Below are positions 2,987 through 5,931 of a stretch of 5,931 nt of DNA, in pieces. Each line of letters opens with the position of its first letter. The first letter of the stretch is position 1. Origin of the DNA: WJLG01 sp964602485. Its GTDB lineage: Bacteria; Patescibacteriota; Patescibacteriia; Patescibacteriales; WJLG01. A program made the position numbers and the translations under genes. Below the pieces are notes generated by a model. That model made no database searches and was not told the DNA's origin. It saw only the letters and a list, made by a program, of their open reading frames with translations. The stretch is from contig CAZRQU010000026.1 in NCBI GenBank assembly GCA_964602485.1, positions 1 to 5,931 on the forward strand. The letters are read 5' to 3'.

Positions 2987-5931
2987 TCCAGGAATTGGAT
3001 CCAGAATTCCTGGTCTGGTGGAGCTACTAGTACAACTGCTGATCATACCAATGATGCNNNNNNNNNNNNNNNNNNNNNNNNNNNNNNNNNNNNNNNNNNN
3101 NNNNNNNNNNNNNNNNNNNNNNNNNNNNNNNNNNNNNNNNNNNNNNNNNNNNNNNNNACTATCTCAATGTGGGTAAAAAAGAATGAAAGCGGAAGGTATC
3201 AAACTTTATTTGATAAAGGAAGTATAAAATTAAGTATAGGGGATGATGACAGGTTATATTTTCAAATAGCTAGTTCTACCTTGAATTTTGAGTATAGGGG
3301 ATATTTGAACAGCGGTAGCTCTAAACAGGTTTTTTCAATGATCCCTTATCATGGAGATCTTTATGGTTCTGGCTATGATCCAGCAGAGATTTATCGCTAC
3401 GATAGCGGTACGACCTGGACAAAAGTTGGAGAATTGCCCGGGTCTGGGACAAATTCTGCTTATGCGCTACATATTTTTAATGATAGGCTACTTTCAACTG
3501 TTAGGTACAATCCAAAGGTTTTCCAATATGAGAGTGATCTAGACTGGAGTGAAAAAGGATATTTTCCTTCTAATACGGGAACAAGATCAATGACAAATTA
3601 TAACGGAAGGCTTTATGTAACAACTAATGGTACTGGCAATGTTTATCGTCTTGATCCTGATAACACTTGGTCCAATGTCGGACAGCCTGGATCATCCAGC
3701 GATACTTCCCCTATAACCGTTTTTGATAATAAGTTGTATGTGGGTATATATGATTCGGCCAGGGTTTATCGATATGATGGCGGAACTACTTGGACCGAGG
3801 TTGGTAATTTCTCAGGAGAGAATAATGTTTTTAGTTTGTCGGTTTTTCAAAACCATTTATTGGCGACTACAAATGGAAAGATATTCAGGTATAACGGAGG
3901 ATCTAGCTGGACTGAAATTGGTGACCTAGGAGCAAGCAATTCAAAAGTTTGGGCAGCAGCAGAATATAACGGACGTTTGTATGCGGGTGGTGAGGTTGGT
4001 AGCGGTCATTTATTTAGGTATGAGGGTGGTACCACCTGGACAGACCTGGGACAGGTGGGTAGTTCTTTGGTCACGATGTCTTTTTTGAATTATGACGGTC
4101 TTTTGCATATTGGGACTTATGATGATAGCCATGTTTACGGCTTTGGGGCAGGGGCTGGTGTTTTTTCTTCTAAAAATATTGGCAATGAGAATTCTCATTT
4201 ATCCATCTCTTATAATGGAAGCCAAATGTCTTTATATATAAATGGAGAGTTAAATGCTACAACCTCTTCTCTTGTTTCTCCAGAAGTTAATGATCTGAAT
4301 ATCTTGTTGGGCAATTCCTATGGCTCTTCTTACGTTGGCTATAATTCTTCTGGAGAGCAGAATTTTAGAGGGGAGATCGACGAGGTAAAGATATATAATA
4401 GAGCATTATCAGATACTGAAATACTCTCCAATTACAAGGCAGAGAAATACGACGATAACAATCTGTTTTTGACCGCTACCTCTACATCTACCACACATAC
4501 TGCTAATTCCGACTTTTCCGGCACTGCTACCAATACCGAGGTTTCCGGAGGTGATATTCAATTGGATTACATAGGTGGCGTGGCTGATACTTCCGAATAT
4601 GAATTTCTGGCCTCGTCTACGGTCATCTACCGCTCCAACGGTCCGGGCAATACCAATGAGTTAGCTTCTGGCACAGCTTCATTTTTAGTATCAATAAACT
4701 CATCAGGAACCACTACTTTCACTGGTGGAACTATTCCTGATAATGTTGGTGTTGGTGATGTGATAGTTTATGACGTTGACAACGATGATGACATAGACGC
4801 TGACGACGCTATTTTATTTATCCATGGTCGTACAAATAATATTACTTATACGTTAAGAACAGGATCAGGATCTTCTACTATTGCTAGCACTACATCAGGA
4901 AATGATACTTGGGCCATCTATCGTGCTTACACTTCTTTGGCCAATGCTGAATCAGGAACGACCAATCCGAGCATCCCCATTGTTTTTGATAGCTGGTCCG
5001 GCGGTCGGGACATAGCTTCGGCCGGAGAAGTTTGGAACATCGCTTGCTATGCGGACGATGAGGACAGCACACAAACCGATATTGGTGGCTGGGTAACATC
5101 TACCTCGACCTATTTAAGGATATTTACACCATATCTTTTAAGCGAAGTTGGGGTAAGTCAGCGACATAATGGAACCTGGGGCAATGGATATAGAAGGACC
5201 AGCGGTATATCTACCAGAAACCCTAACATTCGTATAGAGGGGATCGCCGCCCGAGTTACTTCTACCTCTTGGGCCAACTCTCCATTTTCTGGAACTTCTT
5301 TTACCGGCTCAGGAGAAATATTCATATCTGATTGCTATGCGGATGTAACCCCTACCGGAGTTGTGAACAATCTTTCTTATGCTTTTTGGAATCTTGGACA
5401 TGATGTGGTGATAAATATTTATAATTCAATAGCCATCCAACACAATGATTATAATGATCGAGGTGGATTTAATTTTTATGATGGTACAAACTTAACGGCC
5501 AATTTGTATAATTGCACTTCAATAACAAAAGATGGCGGTGGTATAGCAGCTTTTCATAATGGGGATACAGCCATAGTAAACTTGTATAATTGTTTAGGTT
5601 ATAGCGAGGGTTCGTCCTACCCAACTTTTCAAGGTGTTTTTAATACTGTTAGTAATTGTGCTTCCAACGATGATTCATTATTAGGGATTGGAACTAATAA
5701 TAGATATGATCAGGAGTTCTCTTTTGTTGATCTTGATAATAATGATTTTCATTTGAAATATGATGATACTGGCGCTCTTGGTTATGGGCAAGCTGATCCT
5801 GCTTCTGGTTTGTTCTCCGATGATATAGATGGTCATCTTAGATACGAGTCCTGGGATATCGGTGCCGATCAATATTCCGGTTACTCAGCCACCGGCACCT
5901 ATGTTTCTCAGGCTATAAGTGTTTCTAATAT
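2879..5931 (+). CDS. Large modular surface protein, 3' partial
   Basis: The frame is open from the ATG at 2879 to the window edge, about 1017 codons, across 100 Ns; the phase matches on both sides only if the gap is counted as 100. Residues 1-10 are basic, 15-31 form a hydrophobic segment, and SAA at 34-36 suggests signal cleavage, so it is exported. Residues 94-149 and about 440-521 look like the two halves of one LamG/concanavalin-like lectin domain, ending in GEIDEVKIYNRALSD. A seven-unit propeller-like repeat (150-435) lies between them. A Ser/Thr-rich linker (about 530-600), a module with an acidic calcium-type loop (632-643), and a parallel beta-helix region ending in DIGAD (993-997) follow. 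Adhesion to a host or carbohydrate is inferred. The C-terminal anchor is outside the window. An extended -10 element directly precedes the ATG. I do not know a gene name. Confidence 0.85.
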   Translation, partial: MYKSKRLEKKDIFKAIFGIGGCFFALVIFILTTSAASRNWIQNSWSGGATSTTADHTNDXXXXXXXXXXXXXXXXXXXXXXXXXXXXXXXXXXTISMWVKKNESGRYQTLFDKGSIKLSIGDDDRLYFQIASSTLNFEYRGYLNSGSSKQVFSMIPYHGDLYGSGYDPAEIYRYDSGTTWTKVGELPGSGTNSAYALHIFNDRLLSTVRYNPKVFQYESDLDWSEKGYFPSNTGTRSMTNYNGRLYVTTNGTGNVYRLDPDNTWSNVGQPGSSSDTSPITVFDNKLYVGIYDSARVYRYDGGTTWTEVGNFSGENNVFSLSVFQNHLLATTNGKIFRYNGGSSWTEIGDLGASNSKVWAAAEYNGRLYAGGEVGSGHLFRYEGGTTWTDLGQVGSSLVTMSFLNYDGLLHIGTYDDSHVYGFGAGAGVFSSKNIGNENSHLSISYNGSQMSLYINGELNATTSSLVSPEVNDLNILLGNSYGSSYVGYNSSGEQNFRGEIDEVKIYNRALSDTEILSNYKAEKYDDNNLFLTATSTSTTHTANSDFSGTATNTEVSGGDIQLDYIGGVADTSEYEFLASSTVIYRSNGPGNTNELASGTASFLVSINSSGTTTFTGGTIPDNVGVGDVIVYDVDNDDDIDADDAILFIHGRTNNITYTLRTGSGSSTIASTTSGNDTWAIYRAYTSLANAESGTTNPSIPIVFDSWSGGRDIASAGEVWNIACYADDEDSTQTDIGGWVTSTSTYLRIFTPYLLSEVGVSQRHNGTWGNGYRRTSGISTRNPNIRIEGIAARVTSTSWANSPFSGTSFTGSGEIFISDCYADVTPTGVVNNLSYAFWNLGHDVVINIYNSIAIQHNDYNDRGGFNFYDGTNLTANLYNCTSITKDGGGIAAFHNGDTAIVNLYNCLGYSEGSSYPTFQGVFNTVSNCASNDDSLLGIGTNNRYDQEFSFVDLDNNDFHLKYDDTGALGYGQADPASGLFSDDIDGHLRYESWDIGADQYSGYSATGTYVSQAISVSN
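2988..3013 (+). repeat. Inverted repeat just after the signal sequence
   Basis: CCAGGAATT (2988-2996) and AATTCCTGG (3005-3013) are perfect inverted arms of nine bases around an eight-base spacer. The repeat lies inside the coding region and encodes part of the Trp-rich stretch after the signal peptide. It could form an mRNA hairpin near the 5' end, or be chance caused by the repeated N-x-W codons. Confidence 0.4.
3058..3157. other. Assembly gap of 100 Ns
   Basis: Exactly 100 unknown bases, the usual placeholder for a scaffold gap of unknown size. It falls between the signal region and the first visible part of the LamG-like domain, so the N-terminal strands of that domain are probably in the missing sequence. 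The true gene length is therefore unknown. Confidence 0.95.
3158..4444 (+). other. LamG-like domain split by a propeller repeat
   Basis: The first half (TISMWVKK..TLFDKG..RLYFQI, residues 94-149) and the second half (HLSISYNGSQMSLYINGEL..GEIDEVKIYNRAL, 440-521) together resemble one LamG/Laminin_G_3 domain. Between them, 3326-4183 encodes seven units of 39-43 residues. Each has an N-G-x-L-Y-type strand and an F/Y-R-Y-x-G-G-x-x-W-T-x-x-G strand. Tryptophans fall at 180, 223, 264, 305, 344 and 387; in unit seven the position is V428, and the WT strand is lost. This periodicity fits a seven-bladed beta-propeller emerging from a loop of the lectin fold. The alternative is two unrelated lectin-like pieces flanking the repeats, or a propeller whose N-terminal strands only look like LamG. 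Confidence 0.7.
4681..4960 (+). other. Surface module with EF-hand/dockerin-like loop
   Basis: This part encodes TTTFTGGT..VGDVIVYD, then DVDNDDDIDADD at residues 632-643, then ILFIHGR, and later WAIYRAYTSLANAESG. The acidic loop places acids at positions 1, 3, 5 and 12 and Ile at 8, as in EF-hand and dockerin calcium loops, but no second loop follows. I recall VGDVI..FIHGR..YRAYTSLA as a recurring prelude to beta-helix regions in surface proteins of uncultivated bacteria; this is memory. Calcium binding is inferred. Confidence 0.5.
4970..5881 (+). other. Parallel beta-helix region ending in DIGAD
   Basis: The region carries a SEVGVSQRHNGTW signature followed by short turns of N/D-rich strands such as NIRIEGI, GEIFISDCYAD, VVINIYNS, ANLYNCTS and IVNLYNCLGY, about 20-40 residues apart. 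This is the look of a right-handed parallel beta-helix. It closes with DIDGHLRYESWDIGADQYSG, like the end of choice-of-anchor Q domains, and a new segment (GTYVSQAIS) begins at the window edge. Such helices bind or cleave polysaccharides or act as stalks. No catalytic residues can be assigned here. Confidence 0.6.

Noticed and set aside
2997..3031. Cluster of GGATCC, GAATTC and ACTAGT that resembles a cloning polylinker
   Set aside because: The bases continue the reading frame of a plausible exported protein (NWIQNSWSGG), so vector contamination is not needed to explain them.
3351..3929. Short + strand frames at 3351-3542 and 3723-3929
   Set aside because: They are in another frame inside the surface-protein gene, which reads continuously with regular domain repeats.
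3326..4183. DNA-level tandem repeat or assembly duplication in the propeller region
   Set aside because: Units are similar in protein pattern but clearly diverged in DNA, as expected for old propeller blades.
4010..5872. Minus-strand frames at 4010-4198, 4890-5099 and 5681-5872
   Set aside because: All are antisense to the surface-protein gene and lack start signals or recognisable sequence.

Overview
The window looks like a piece of a small, host-associated or symbiotic bacterium of the Candidate Phyla Radiation (Patescibacteria, Parcubacteria-like), most likely from a metagenome assembly. This is inference from several cues: a DUF3467-type protein beside dnaJ, very short transcript leaders without Shine-Dalgarno sites on some genes, hairpin repeats between genes, a long modular surface protein of a style common in that group, and a run of exactly 100 Ns that marks a scaffold join. 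The long frames show no sign of a reassigned TGA or TAG codon.

Left part (1-1660, + strand). An inverted-repeat element at 1-116 is followed by a 101-residue DUF3467-family protein (163-468) and a complete class I (type A) DnaJ co-chaperone (531-1604). The 62 bases between them form a long hairpin built from a 7-base repeat. The start codon of dnaJ is the last ATG of that repeat, so folding could affect dnaJ translation. A bidirectional terminator (about 1619-1660) ends dnaJ.

Middle part (1661-2844). A run of three more hairpins lies in the gene-free stretch 1661-1779. Two small minus-strand genes, 28 bases apart, follow and are clear tandem paralogs of unknown function (42% identical over 69 ungapped residues). 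Facing away from them is a cysteine-rich 102-residue orphan gene on the + strand. The divergent genes share a 130-base control region in which the two predicted -35 boxes overlap. The orphan gene ends in a terminator hairpin that contains its own stop codon.

Right part (2845-5931). An extended -10 promoter sits directly against the ATG of a very long gene that runs off the right end and is interrupted by the N gap. It encodes a secreted or membrane-anchored surface protein: an N-terminal signal/anchor, a LamG-like lectin fold with a seven-unit beta-propeller-like repeat inserted in it, a Ser/Thr-rich linker, a module with an EF-hand/dockerin-like acidic loop, and a parallel beta-helix region ending in a DIGAD motif.

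The window therefore combines ordinary protein-folding functions, a small uncharacterised gene cluster, and an adhesin-like protein. The most interesting points are the propeller-in-lectin architecture, the hairpin over the dnaJ start, the paralog pair with its divergent control region, and the contrast between leaderless and Shine-Dalgarno-led genes.
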